Assembly: GCF_021290985.1 (NCBI RefSeq)
Contig: NZ_JAJOYU010000013.1
Span: forward strand, 1 to 64,000
Source: Rheinheimera soli
GTDB taxonomy: Bacteria > Pseudomonadota > Gammaproteobacteria > Enterobacterales > Alteromonadaceae
Length of the DNA: 64,000 bases
Direction of reading: 5' to 3'
Below the pieces are notes generated by a model. It had not been told where the DNA came from, ran no database searches, and saw only the letters and a program-made list of their open reading frames with translations. Within the stretch, counting starts at the first letter, position 1, and each line of letters begins with the position of its first letter. Both the position numbers and the translations under genes were made by a program. Of the stretch, positions 1-8,157 are shown piece by piece.

Positions 1-2
1 AT

Positions 3-113
3 GGGTGCAATGTAATCCTTATCCCTGCAGGAAATTACTCAGCACGGGTACAATATCAGAACAATAATATAGACCAAGAATCATTTGATATATCACTACG
101 GCCAAACCTCTAG
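3..113 (+). CDS. 3' end of an unidentified protein (partial)
   Basis: An open frame enters from the left edge and stops with TAG at 111-113, giving 36 residues that begin GCNVILIPAGNYSARV. The composition (alternating hydrophobic and polar residues, Gly/Asn turns) looks like the last strands of a beta-rich protein. The other two frames close at once or by about position 66. An attC-like site begins 29 bases after the stop, so this may be the gene of the preceding integron cassette. No family can be assigned from so short a piece. Confidence 0.45.
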   Translation, partial: GCNVILIPAGNYSARVQYQNNNIDQESFDISLRPNL

Positions 114-141
114 AGAGTTAACATAATGCTATTGCCATCGT

Positions 142-217
142 GTCTAACAACTGGTTCAAACCGTTCGCTTCGCTCACTGGGACGGGCTAAAGCCCGCCCC
201 TTAACCAAGGGTTATGC
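142..217 (+). other. attC-like integron recombination site
   Basis: The segment begins with GTCTAAC (142-148), which fits the R'' consensus RYYYAAC, and ends with GTTATGC (211-217), close to the R' consensus GTTRRRY. Just inside, AACTGGTTCAA on the left is largely complementary to CTTAACCAAGG on the right, giving imperfect L''/L' arms. The centre holds a second GC-rich stem (GACGGGCT-aaa-AGCCCGCC). Length (76 bases), arm layout and position between two genes fit attC. Assigned by eye; no integrase gene is in the window. Confidence 0.55.
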
Positions 218-313
218 CGCAAGGCAGGAGCAGCTACGTAAATTGAGGCGAAATCATAATCGCATCAGGATAAATTTTGGATGGAGTTGATCGATACACG
301 AGGAGAAAAGACT

Positions 314-1426
314 GTGAGGAACATGATGATTGCCGTTATTGTAATTGCCCTTAGTGCCTGCACCATTGAGCAAGAACAAGAGAAGACAACACCAGAAGTC
401 CGTTTTACACCAGGCACTACCATGGATTTCACATTTGACTCTAACGGTCTGACTTTATCCGGTATCTTCGACACTCCTGCCAAAAAAGTGAGCGAGGCGT
501 TAATCATATTCGTACATGGCTACGGTGGGTCAGATATCCGTGGACGGAACTCTTATGCTGATCTGCGTCAGCGATTTAATGATATCGGTATTGCCACAGC
601 AGTCTGGGATAAACCCGGCCAGGGGCAAAGCGAAGGTGCGTTCGATATTAACCAATCCGTGTTTAGCAGTGCTGAGGAAGTACTGGATGCGGCGAGCTAT
701 CTTCGTCAGGTCAACGCTCCTGGATCCGATCGAATCGGTATTTGGGGTATCAGCCGTGCCGGCTGGATCGCGCCCATTGCGTTGTCACAGGATTCAAATA
801 TCAATTTCTGGATATCGGTTAGCGGTACGACTGCAGAAGATAATTTTTCTTATTTACTGTTGTCAAATTTACCTCATGAAGGTGAGACTGTTGAGCAAGC
901 TGAAAAGTTGGCGCAAGAATGGCGCGCTGGATGTAATATCTTTCGCACTGGCGGGAGCTATGATCTTTATCAGATCGCCACTCAACAGCTACGCGCGAAT
1001 GAGTACATCAAGCAAATGCGCGGCGAATGGCAAAGCCGCGCACAGTATGAAGCGCAACAACTAGGCTGCAATGCCGGCACCTGTGCGAATATCGATGACG
1101 ACATGTGCTCCTACGTCTTTATCGAGAACTTTGAAGCTATGCTGGCTTCTCTGGAAGTCGACACGTTAGCGATATTCGGTGAGCGGGATTTGAATGTTGA
1201 TTGGCGCAAGACCTCCAAACTTTACCAAACTACCATCGGGCAGAACCCGAAAGCTTCGCTGTTAATCGCATCATTTGAAGATGCTGATCATAACCTCCAT
1301 GTTTCTGAGACTGGAAGCATTCGCGAAATGCAGAATATGAACAGTCCTCGAAAGAGTGACGGATATTACGATGTGCAACTAAAATGGCTTTTAGAAACCG
1401 TTTTGGAAAGCCGTTCGTCCAATTGA
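314..1426 (+). CDS. alpha/beta hydrolase, predicted lipoprotein
   Basis: Predicted serine hydrolase of the alpha/beta fold, tethered to the membrane. The GTG at 314 is preferred because AGGAG (301-305) lies 8 bases upstream and because it places a short hydrophobic segment ending in the lipobox LSAC directly at the N-terminus; an upstream ATG at 281 would add 11 residues before it. FVHGYGGSD gives the oxyanion-hole HG, WGISRAG is the nucleophile elbow G-x-S-x-x-G, and DADHN near the C-terminus supplies the His. Several Cys pairs in the middle suggest disulfides. The gene stands alone between two attC-like repeats, so it may be a cassette gene. Substrate unknown; related proteins are esterases or peptidase-like hydrolases. 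Confidence 0.8.
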   Translation: MRNMMIAVIVIALSACTIEQEQEKTTPEVRFTPGTTMDFTFDSNGLTLSGIFDTPAKKVSEALIIFVHGYGGSDIRGRNSYADLRQRFNDIGIATAVWDKPGQGQSEGAFDINQSVFSSAEEVLDAASYLRQVNAPGSDRIGIWGISRAGWIAPIALSQDSNINFWISVSGTTAEDNFSYLLLSNLPHEGETVEQAEKLAQEWRAGCNIFRTGGSYDLYQIATQQLRANEYIKQMRGEWQSRAQYEAQQLGCNAGTCANIDDDMCSYVFIENFEAMLASLEVDTLAIFGERDLNVDWRKTSKLYQTTIGQNPKASLLIASFEDADHNLHVSETGSIREMQNMNSPRKSDGYYDVQLKWLLETVLESRSSN

Positions 1427-1496
1427 TATCGTCAGGGTGTTCTGAGGTGGTCGGGCGGGATGCTGATATCGCTTAAACGGAGTGTCAGAAGCCTGG

Positions 1497-1531
1497 CGCA
1501 TAACAAGGCCGCGTAACGGCGGTGTTATGTG
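1497..1531 (+). other. Short attC-like hairpin
   Basis: CATAACA (1499-1505) and TGTTATG (1523-1529) are exact reverse complements. They enclose GGCCGCG-TAA-CGGCGG, so almost the whole segment can fold. GTTATGT (1524-1530) resembles an attC R' box. At about 35 bases it is shorter than usual attC sites, so it may be a truncated or decayed site. Confidence 0.35.
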
Positions 1532-1560
1532 TTGATAGCAAAAACTAAGCGAGAAATGGA

Positions 1561-1818
1561 ATGGAAGAAGAATTAAATAGCATTAGAAAAGAATTGATAA
1601 GGACCCAAATCATTGGTGCACCTGGCATGATATTGGTTGGACTTGGCTTGTATGGCGCCTTTGGCGCAAAGGGCAATGCGTTTCACCCGTTCCTCAACGA
1701 TCTCAACAATTGCTATACCATTCTTGCTGTTGGCGGTGCTATAGCGGTATGGGAAGCTATAAAAGTGGCCCAGCTTACAAAAAGACAATCAAAGCTAAAC
1801 AAGCAACAAAACAGATAA
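1561..1818 (+). CDS. Small two-helix membrane protein
   Basis: An 85-residue protein with a charged N-terminal helix (residues 1-17), a first hydrophobic segment at about 19-36 (APGMILVGLGLYGAFG), a short loop, a second at about 52-68 (YTILAVGGAIAVWEAI) and a basic Lys/Gln tail. The layout predicts two transmembrane helices with both ends in the cytoplasm. No function can be assigned. It sits between two attC-like repeats, and small membrane proteins of this kind are common in integron cassettes. The TAA stop falls inside the start of the next repeat, as is frequent in cassettes. Confidence 0.6.
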   Translation: MEEELNSIRKELIRTQIIGAPGMILVGLGLYGAFGAKGNAFHPFLNDLNNCYTILAVGGAIAVWEAIKVAQLTKRQSKLNKQQNR

Positions 1819-1901
1819 CCAGAGGCAGTAATAAGTTCCGTTGGTCGCTGGGACAAAAACGCTGCGCGCTTATTTGTCCGCCATAGTGCGGGTTGTTAGG
1901 T
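1813..1901 (+). other. attC-like site with internal stem
   Basis: The right end is GTTAGGT (1895-1901), an exact match to the R' consensus GTTRRRY. The left end, AGATAAC (1813-1819), keeps only the AAC of R''. Inside, GGGACAAAAA and TTATTTGTCC pair around a central GCTGCGCGC, which resembles the variable stems of chromosomal-integron attC sites. The left arm is poorly matched, so the boundaries are approximate. Confidence 0.5.
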
Positions 1902-1928
1902 GCCCAAAACTCATAAAGAAATATTGAC

Positions 1929-2147
1929 GTGAGAGAACAACTTAGGAAAAAGATCATTGAAGTTTGTGATCAGAAAATTGATAAGAAGGGAGCTGATGTG
2001 GGTCTATCCTTTTATGCGTTTTTTAAAAACAAGAACGATCAGCCCGAGGTTCTTATGGAAGCTGCCACATGGTGGATTGAAGTTCATAAATTAGATCATT
2101 TTGAAAAAGCCAGTAAAATCAAAAATATGGTGCTATCTGGTGTTTAG
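1929..2147 (+). CDS. Small protein, DUF6500-like
   Basis: A 72-residue soluble protein starting at GTG, with no strong ribosome binding site. The sequence is helical and charged, with central motifs VGLSFYAFF and MEAATWWIE and a C-terminal HFEKASKIKNMVL. It resembles from memory a small family annotated DUF6500, whose role is unknown; that identification is not certain. It begins 28 bases after an attC-like site, consistent with a cassette gene. No attC could be recognised after its stop, so the array may end here or be degraded. Confidence 0.55.
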   Translation: MREQLRKKIIEVCDQKIDKKGADVGLSFYAFFKNKNDQPEVLMEAATWWIEVHKLDHFEKASKIKNMVLSGV

Positions 2148-2240
2148 CTATGCCAGCCAAACACCGTCAGGTGATAGCTTTCAATCACTTTGAGCTCAAG
2201 CCTTTTCGGTTTATGTTGCCCCGTTTAAGTCGGATACAAA

Positions 2241-3320
2241 ATGAAAATTTTTAGTCTGTTTGCCTCGCTACATTTATTTTTCGCATGTGCCGCTTGGGCA
2301 CAGACTTCAGCTGTCGATATCCATGCCGCTGTTGATAATCAACTGCGCATTAATGAACAAAAACATGGAATTCCCGGACAGGCCGTGCTTGAGCTTCACA
2401 ACAAGGATATTCTGTACCGCAATGCCACTGGCACTACAGCGATCGATGGCAGCACATTGGTCACGCCGAAGACGGTTTTCCCTGTCTACTCAGTCAGCAA
2501 ACTATTCGCTATCACCCTCGTTATGCAATTACAGGAGGAAGGGAAGCTTGATATTTCTGATCCAGCCTCCCGTTATGTCGGCAATTTGCCGCAGTCCTGG
2601 CGTACTATCCGTATCGATCAGTTTCTAAACCATGTCTCGGGCGTGCCTGAATATTTCGACAGTAATGATTTTTCGCGGCCGTTTCCGCCCAGCGTGGAAG
2701 CCGTTTTTGCGACCTTAAAAGATGTGCCTGTATCTGCACCGGGGGAGCGAACGCGCTACACCAATACCAACAACCTGGTGATAGCTGCTGTCCTTGAGTC
2801 TGTCACGCGGACGCCATACCGCACACTGGTGCGCCAGCGGATCATTGAAGCGCTAGACCTTCAGGAGACGTGGCTTAAGCTCGCCGATGTTCCCAAGGCT
2901 CGCCTTGTTGAAAGCTACAGGGCGAAGGAGGGCAAGCTTGTGCCTGATCTGTCGATCGCATGGCCGGATTATAGCATCGCGCACGGAGGTGCTTACATGA
3001 CACTGGACGATGCAGGCAAATTCATGTCCGCCATAGCGCATGGACGTGTTGTTTCAAAGGCAGGGCTAAAGCGCTTTTGGCAGCCCTATCAGTTCGCTAA
3101 CGGTAATCTTGGCTCCTTTGCAACAGGTTGGGACTATGGTACGTCAGGTCGCTGGCATCAGGTTGGCCACGACGGTGGTACCAAGGTGAGGGGGCGCATC
3201 CTGTTCGATAAGGATCTCAATGATCATTACATCGTTATCTATCTGACGAACGGTAATAAAGATGGTGTCTGGTCGAGTACGCTCGTCGACTCGGTCCAGA
3301 CGTTGATAGTGCCGAAATAG
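2241..3320 (+). CDS. Serine hydrolase of the class C beta-lactamase/esterase family
   Basis: Secreted penicillin-binding-protein-like hydrolase of 359 residues. The N-terminal 20 residues form a signal peptide ending FACAAWAQ. The catalytic S-x-x-K is SVSK (Ser84, Lys87), Y-x-N is YTN at about 173, and the third box reads GHDGG at about 309, in place of the KTG of true beta-lactamases. This set is typical of the Beta-lactamase family (PF00144), which includes esterases, D-aminopeptidases and amidohydrolases. It should therefore not be called a resistance gene. It is a single-gene unit downstream of the cassette-like genes; the ATG has only a weak ribosome binding site. Confidence 0.85.
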   Translation: MKIFSLFASLHLFFACAAWAQTSAVDIHAAVDNQLRINEQKHGIPGQAVLELHNKDILYRNATGTTAIDGSTLVTPKTVFPVYSVSKLFAITLVMQLQEEGKLDISDPASRYVGNLPQSWRTIRIDQFLNHVSGVPEYFDSNDFSRPFPPSVEAVFATLKDVPVSAPGERTRYTNTNNLVIAAVLESVTRTPYRTLVRQRIIEALDLQETWLKLADVPKARLVESYRAKEGKLVPDLSIAWPDYSIAHGGAYMTLDDAGKFMSAIAHGRVVSKAGLKRFWQPYQFANGNLGSFATGWDYGTSGRWHQVGHDGGTKVRGRILFDKDLNDHYIVIYLTNGNKDGVWSSTLVDSVQTLIVPK

Positions 3321-3500
3321 CTGTAGCATGACAAAGTTGAGACCCCAATATTTAGTTCATTTAAACTGGCGTCATTAGTGGCGAGCTTAGCAGGCAAGGC
3401 CCGTGGCAGCGTTGCTTAGCAAGCAACTTTGAGGCAGGTCTTCATAAAATGAGACAAGATACAATGTATGACCCAAAGGCTGTGACTCGAAAACCTTTGT

Positions 3501-3818
3501 TTATATTCCAGTGATCAGGAAATCAATAGCGGCAATTATCTCATCTCTGAATGCTTGTAAGTTGGTCACAGGGTTTATCAACAGCTTTGTTGGGAGGCTG
3601 GTCATCTGGTGAGTCAGAATTACAAAATCTCCTGTGTCTAAGTGAATTCTTGGGCATAGGTGCTGAGGAGTCTTTTTATCCATCAGAGCCAATGGTGTCA
3701 GTGGCACAACAAGACGGGTATTCAGGGACTCAAGTAAATCACTTTGCACATCAATAAAATAAGGGTAGGTTTTGGCAGTGCTTGCATCATTGTTTTGGTA
3801 GAGCGTGAATTGTGACAT
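3501..3818 (-). CDS. ccdB: CcdB-family toxin (DNA gyrase poison)
   Basis: A 105-residue protein of usual CcdB length. It shows the N-terminal FTLYQN strand, the internal PYFIDVQSDLLESLNTRLVVPL that is characteristic of CcdB, and a C-terminal helix ending DFLITGI; CcdB proteins normally end in Gly-Ile, and this end contacts gyrase. In the family, CcdB traps DNA gyrase on cleaved DNA. The ATG overlaps the TAA of ccdA by one base (TAATG), so translation is probably coupled and the antitoxin is made first. Confidence 0.9.
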   Translation of the reverse strand: MSQFTLYQNNDASTAKTYPYFIDVQSDLLESLNTRLVVPLTPLALMDKKTPQHLCPRIHLDTGDFVILTHQMTSLPTKLLINPVTNLQAFRDEIIAAIDFLITGI

Positions 3819-4063
3819 TAAAATGCCCGAAATGAGTCAGAGAACAAGCCATGTTTTTCTGTAAGCTCATTACAGGCAGCGATAGCGTCAGAATTTTGTT
3901 CAAGCCACTCTGCTTTTAATCGTTGACTGACTTCCAGTTCCAGAGCTTTTTCCATAGTCGCAGACAGATTGATATTCAGCCGTTTCGCTTCAGCCAACAA
4001 TTCGCTGTTTAAGCTAAGGTTGGTTGCTTTTTTTGGGGCTTGTGAGCTGAAAGTTGCTTTCAT
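3818..4063 (-). CDS. ccdA: CcdA-family antitoxin
   Basis: An 81-residue protein with an N-terminal DNA-binding half of ribbon-helix-helix type (KKATNLSLNSELLAEAKRLNINLS) and a C-terminal half ending KHGLFSDSFRAF, the unstructured arm that wraps CcdB. It neutralises CcdB and represses the operon together with it. AGGT lies 6 bases before the ATG, and a promoter and 12-base palindrome lie just upstream. Stand-alone chromosomal ccdAB pairs are common in integron arrays and islands, consistent with the accessory nature of this end of the window. Confidence 0.9.
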   Translation of the reverse strand: MKATFSSQAPKKATNLSLNSELLAEAKRLNINLSATMEKALELEVSQRLKAEWLEQNSDAIAACNELTEKHGLFSDSFRAF

Positions 4064-4084
4064 AAAATTACCTATGCGTATGTC

Positions 4085-4125
4085 GAATGCGCATTCAGTA
4101 TAGGCTTAACCAAACTGCTGAACAA
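4085..4125 (-). promoter_or_regulatory. ccdAB promoter and operator
   Basis: Reading the minus strand, TTGTTC (4125-4120) and TATACT (4102-4097) are separated by 17 bases, a good sigma-70 promoter. Directly after the -10 lies the perfect 12-base palindrome GAATGCGCATTC (4085-4096), well placed as the operator for CcdA/CcdB autorepression. A further CGCAT half-site copy lies towards the start codon. Confidence 0.65.
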
Positions 4126-4174
4126 GTAATCAATAGGTCTGAGTTTGGTTACTTTTCTTGACTCACACAAAAAC

Positions 4175-5191
4175 CTAGTCCCCACCATCCTTTTTCTTCT
4201 CCGGCACGGGCAGGGTGGTTTTTTGTTTTACTTCTTCGGTTAGCTCATTCAGTAATTCGTCAGCCGGGGCGCGGGTTTCGTCTACTTTTTTATTGGCTTT
4301 ATCTTTGGCCCATTGTTTGGCTTCTTTTTCTAAAGTGGCTTTGTCTTTGATGGTGGTGAAAGGTTTTTTCTGATTGGCGTCAGCCCGGGCTTTGGCCTCT
4401 TCAGCGTATTGTTTCGCTGCTTTTAATTCTTCTGCTGATTTGCCGGTAAATTGCTTAAACATATCTTCTTCAGTCAGCATGGCTTCTTGTTTCATTTCGG
4501 TAAAACGTTGTTTTGGCTGACTTAACAGATCGGCTTTGCCTTCTTCCACTTTTTGTCTGATTTCTTCCAGCGGATCCATGGCTTTTTGCTTCAGGTTTTC
4601 TTCCAGCGCATTTTGCACTGAACCGCCTGCTAAACCTGTTTCAACAAAACCAGTTTGTTCTTCAGACAAGCCCAAGCCCTGGCCTATTTTTCCTGCCGCT
4701 GCGGCCACAGCTTTTTGTTTTAATTTTTCAGGGCTGGTGTAGTCGACCAGCTCTTTTGGCCAACTGGGTATGACTTTGCCGGCAGCGCCTTCAACAACCT
4801 GATGGAAAATCTCGGTTTTGCCGCCCGACACTAATAAAATAGCCATTTGGTTGTGATCGGAGTTCCAGACAAAACCTGCTTTTTCGGCCAGATGAGGCAA
4901 AGGTGAGTGTTCTGATACCACAAAAAACAACGGGCCTTGTTGCTGTATGGCGGTCGCGGTATTTAATAAAGTGACTGCGGTGCGGTAATTACTTTCACCC
5001 ATTAAGGCCACCATAGGGTCGCGGATCAACGGGTTTTCAAACAGGTTCACATCCAGCGGGTTAAAACCCACCAAAGGGCGCAATAGTTCACCAAGAAGCT
5101 GGGCCTGCGAGGTCATTAATAAGGCTGGCGCTATACAACCTGTTAATAACAAACTACACAACATCACTTTGATTTTTGACCACAACTTCAT
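4175..5191 (-). CDS. Predicted lipoprotein of unknown function with long charged helical tail
   Basis: A 338-residue protein. The ATG at 5191 is chosen over one 27 bases upstream because GGAG lies 6 bases before it and it gives a compact lipoprotein signal ending LLLTGC (Cys19). Residues from about 25 to 160 look globular. From about 170 on, the chain is rich in Lys, Glu and Ala (for example EELKAAKQYAEEAKARADANQ), predicting a long helix or coiled coil, with a Lys/Asp-rich end. No family was recognised. It is a monocistronic gene with no visible operon partner. Confidence 0.7.
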   Translation of the reverse strand: MKLWSKIKVMLCSLLLTGCIAPALLMTSQAQLLGELLRPLVGFNPLDVNLFENPLIRDPMVALMGESNYRTAVTLLNTATAIQQQGPLFFVVSEHSPLPHLAEKAGFVWNSDHNQMAILLVSGGKTEIFHQVVEGAAGKVIPSWPKELVDYTSPEKLKQKAVAAAAGKIGQGLGLSEEQTGFVETGLAGGSVQNALEENLKQKAMDPLEEIRQKVEEGKADLLSQPKQRFTEMKQEAMLTEEDMFKQFTGKSAEELKAAKQYAEEAKARADANQKKPFTTIKDKATLEKEAKQWAKDKANKKVDETRAPADELLNELTEEVKQKTTLPVPEKKKDGGD

Positions 5192-5369
5192 TACAGGCTC
5201 CGCACCCAACAACCACATTGGTTAATTAATGTGCGCAGGCTAACAGAAGTCTGATCTGAAACATAGAGAGCTGACTGGCAGCTGAACAAAAAAACTGTAA
5301 CTGTTGTGTTCGACACTGCGGCTTTGTTGGTTTAACTATTTCGGGCAATACAGATTTATATGAATAGAC

Positions 5370-5390
5370 GGGCGACCCTAAAGGTCGCCC
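5370..5390. repeat. Short inverted repeat
   Basis: GGGCGACC (5370-5377) and GGTCGCCC (5383-5390) form an 8-base stem around CTAAA. It lies between the 3' end of the exonuclease I gene and the upstream side of the lipoprotein gene. No clear T-run follows on either strand, so it may be a small dispersed repeat rather than a terminator. Confidence 0.45.
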
Positions 5391-5429
5391 CTACGTTTTC
5401 GCCTGACGGTAGTATCAATGAATAACGGT

Positions 5430-6905
5430 TTATAAACTCTGAGCGTACTGAAATAACGCCTTGAGGATATTCATTTTTTTCACGTCATCGCCTGCTTCAT
5501 GCGCCAGATTTTCCAGTGCCAAACCAAATTCTTCAAAGGTTAAATTAGGTTTATCCAGACCGTGTGTCAGCTTGTCGCTGCGATATCGTTGCCAGCGTTG
5601 TTGCTCCTGATCGGTCAGGCTTTGTGGGTAGTTGCGGGCGCGGTATAAAAACAGCAGTTGATTGAGTCGGTCTTCGCTAAAAAGCACAGGGTTGGACGCC
5701 AGTTGATCGGCGCTCATTTGGTGCAGCTGTTCCATCCGCTGTTTATCTTCGTTGGAGACAAAACCGTTATAAAGCTGATAATCCGGGTTGGTTTCTACAC
5801 TGTAGTCTGTTGGCAACTGATACAGCTCCATCACCTTAGGCTGAATAGCTGAGCGGTTTTGCCGTAGCCAATCCAGATGCTTAAGGCAAGCGGCTCTGTC
5901 TATGCCTAAATCTGCAGCGCGTTGCTCTGACAAGGTTTTGGCCGGGGACAACACAGGGCACTTATTGATATGAATCAGCTTTAAGCCAAGCCGCTCTTGG
6001 TCTTCATCTAAATCAGCGGTTTTGGTATACAAAAGTTGCTGCAAAGAGGCTAAATCCAGCTCCAGCAAAGGTTTAGGATCGGCTTGCAGGTTGTAGCAAA
6101 TCACGGCGTTTTTATTAGTTGGATGCGGCGCTAAAGGCACTATCCAACTGACACAACCCTGAATAGCAGGGAAGCGACCCGACACATGCACCAGCGGCGT
6201 TAAATTGACTAAATCAAACAACTTACTGACTTCAGTTTTTTTACGTAAATCCAGCAGGTACTGAAATAACTTCGGTTGTTTTTCTTTCACCAGTTTGGCA
6301 ATGGCGATAGTGGCGTATACATCAGACAAGGCATCATGCGCTCGTTGATGCGATAAACCATTGGCTTTGGTTAACTCTTCTAATTTAAAGCTGGGGCTGC
6401 CATCAGCTTTTTCTGGCCAGACAATACCTTCAGGGCGCAGCGCATAACAGGCGCGTACGATGTCGATTAAATCCCATCTGCTATTGCCTTGTTGCCATTC
6501 GCGGCCATAAGGCTCGTAGAAGTTACGGTGCAGGCTGTAACGCGTGACTTCATCATCAAAACGTAAGCTGTTGTACCCAAGCACACAAGTGTTCGGCTGG
6601 CTGAAACGCTCTAAAATACGGCGGCAGAATTCGGTTTCAGGCAAACCTTTTTGATTACAGAGCTGTGGCGTCAGGCCAGTGATCAGCGCAGCGACCGGAT
6701 GAGGCAAATAATCGTTCGCCAACTGGCAATACCACATATCGGGTTCGCCAATAGGGTTTAAATCTAAATCTGTGCGAATACCACCAAACTGCGCCGGACG
6801 GTCTTTTTTTGGATCCGCGCCCCAGGTCTCAAAGTCATAAAAATAAAAGCTGGCCTGTGGTGGTGCCAGTGGTGTCGATGGTTGGCTCAAATCAGTGGCA
6901 TCCAT
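5430..6905 (-). CDS. sbcB: Exodeoxyribonuclease I
   Basis: Single-strand 3'-5' DNA exonuclease (ExoI), working in recombination and mismatch repair in the cytoplasm. The DEDD nuclease core is visible: YDFETWGADPKKDRPAQF near the N-terminus supplies the first Asp/Glu, YNSLRFDDEVTRYS and RWDLIDIVR follow, and HDALSDVYATI is the third motif. The remaining half matches the SH3-like and helical extension of the E. coli enzyme, and length (491 residues) is normal. The start at 6905 is preferred because the family begins shortly before the F-x-D-x-E-T strand; an ATG 33 bases upstream would add an odd hydrophobic extension. No strong ribosome binding site precedes either start. Confidence 0.93.
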   Translation of the reverse strand: MDATDLSQPSTPLAPPQASFYFYDFETWGADPKKDRPAQFGGIRTDLDLNPIGEPDMWYCQLANDYLPHPVAALITGLTPQLCNQKGLPETEFCRRILERFSQPNTCVLGYNSLRFDDEVTRYSLHRNFYEPYGREWQQGNSRWDLIDIVRACYALRPEGIVWPEKADGSPSFKLEELTKANGLSHQRAHDALSDVYATIAIAKLVKEKQPKLFQYLLDLRKKTEVSKLFDLVNLTPLVHVSGRFPAIQGCVSWIVPLAPHPTNKNAVICYNLQADPKPLLELDLASLQQLLYTKTADLDEDQERLGLKLIHINKCPVLSPAKTLSEQRAADLGIDRAACLKHLDWLRQNRSAIQPKVMELYQLPTDYSVETNPDYQLYNGFVSNEDKQRMEQLHQMSADQLASNPVLFSEDRLNQLLFLYRARNYPQSLTDQEQQRWQRYRSDKLTHGLDKPNLTFEEFGLALENLAHEAGDDVKKMNILKALFQYAQSL

Positions 6906-7002
6906 AAATGCGAAAACAAAGAGCGGGCAGTGTAGCACTGGCTGGAATAGGCGTCGATTGTGGGATCTGGCTTTTTAAAAAAACTGCCGGGGCTTCGTTA
7001 AT

Positions 7003-7030
7003 AAAAGGACCATGCAAAAAGGCATGGTCC
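7003..7030 (-). terminator. Rho-independent terminator of the SDR gene
   Basis: GGACCATGC (7007-7015) and GCATGGTCC (7022-7030) form a perfect 9-base stem with a short loop. On the minus strand the stem is followed by TTTTATTAA. It lies just after the stop of the short-chain dehydrogenase gene. Confidence 0.75.
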
Positions 7031-7037
7031 GCCTGGG

Positions 7038-7907
7038 TTAAGCATCTAGATCTGTCGACATAGATAAGGCCTGATAGTCGTTCAATTCCTGCAAGCGGCG
7101 CTGATAGGCTGTCGTTAAATAGTCTATAGCGTCAGACCCTGCGGCATATCGCAGCGGCAGGATGTCAGTCTTTGCCAGTTGTACCAGCACCTGACCCAGT
7201 TTGGCCGGATCGCCCGCTTGTTGATGACTGACTTTGCTGTAAGCCTGCTCCAGCGCTGTGGAGTAGTCCTGATAATCCGCTACTTTTTCAGTACCATACT
7301 GCACTGAGCTGCTGTCGAGAAAGTCAGTGCGAAAGAAACCTGGCTCAACAATATTCACTTCTATGCCCAGGCCTTTGACTTCAAGCGCCAAAGATTCAGT
7401 AAAACCCTCTACAGCAAACTTAGTGGCACAATAGACAGAAGCAGCATCAAAACCTAAAGCACCGCCAATAGAGGACAGGTTGAAGATGCGGCCACTGCGC
7501 TGCGCGCGCATCAGGGGTAATACAGCGCGAGTGACATTCATCAGACCAAATACATTAGTGGCAAACTGACGTTCTACATCAGCTTGTGGAATTTCCTCAA
7601 ATACACCTAACTGGCCGTAGCCTGCGTTATTCACCAGTACGTCAATACGGCCAAAATGTTTGAGAGTTGCCTCTACTGCTTCCAGAGCCTGAGCCATGTC
7701 TGTTACATCCAGAGCTAAAGCCAAAGCTTTGTCTGAATAACTAAATTTTTGTGTTAGCTGTTCTACATTGCGGCCTGTGACTACGACAGAGTCCCCAGCA
7801 GCCAATGCAGCTTTCGCAATTTCAGCACCTATACCCCGGTTTGCGCCCGTGATAAACCAGACTTTTGTTTGTATTTCAGCTGTTGAATTCAAATTCAGAG
7901 TAGACAT
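7038..7907 (-). CDS. Short-chain dehydrogenase/reductase (SDR)
   Basis: NAD(P)-dependent oxidoreductase of 289 residues. The cofactor motif TGANRGIG is near residue 20, NNAGYG lies near 92, and the catalytic Ser (NLSSIGG) precedes YCATK with the active Tyr and Lys. The body matches classical SDR enzymes often annotated as oxidoreductases acting on small alcohols or ketones; the substrate is unknown. GGGAG lies 7 bases before the ATG. It is transcribed alone, divergent from the deaminase gene, and ends at a strong terminator. Confidence 0.88.
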   Translation of the reverse strand: MSTLNLNSTAEIQTKVWFITGANRGIGAEIAKAALAAGDSVVVTGRNVEQLTQKFSYSDKALALALDVTDMAQALEAVEATLKHFGRIDVLVNNAGYGQLGVFEEIPQADVERQFATNVFGLMNVTRAVLPLMRAQRSGRIFNLSSIGGALGFDAASVYCATKFAVEGFTESLALEVKGLGIEVNIVEPGFFRTDFLDSSSVQYGTEKVADYQDYSTALEQAYSKVSHQQAGDPAKLGQVLVQLAKTDILPLRYAAGSDAIDYLTTAYQRRLQELNDYQALSMSTDLDA

Positions 7908-8157
7908 AAAATTGCTCCCGTTCAGTGTGTTTCTTAGCGCTGATTCGCTATAGGTGTAGCTTGGCAGCCTTTGGCACTGGAACGGTAGAACGAAAGTTGA
8001 GCACTATTGCCTGTTTCTGCAGACTTGTAATGGAAACTCGGTTTTTCACAAAAAATTGGCATTAAGTGATTTTTTACTTGTAGCTCAGCTGATATAAAGG
8101 TAAAAAGTCGGCCCAATTTTTAGCGATGATTCGCGACAAGACGCGACAGGAAAAATA

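Noticed and set aside
2241-3320. Beta-lactamase resistance gene
   Set aside because: The third active-site box is GHDGG rather than KTG, which fits the esterase/peptidase members of the family.
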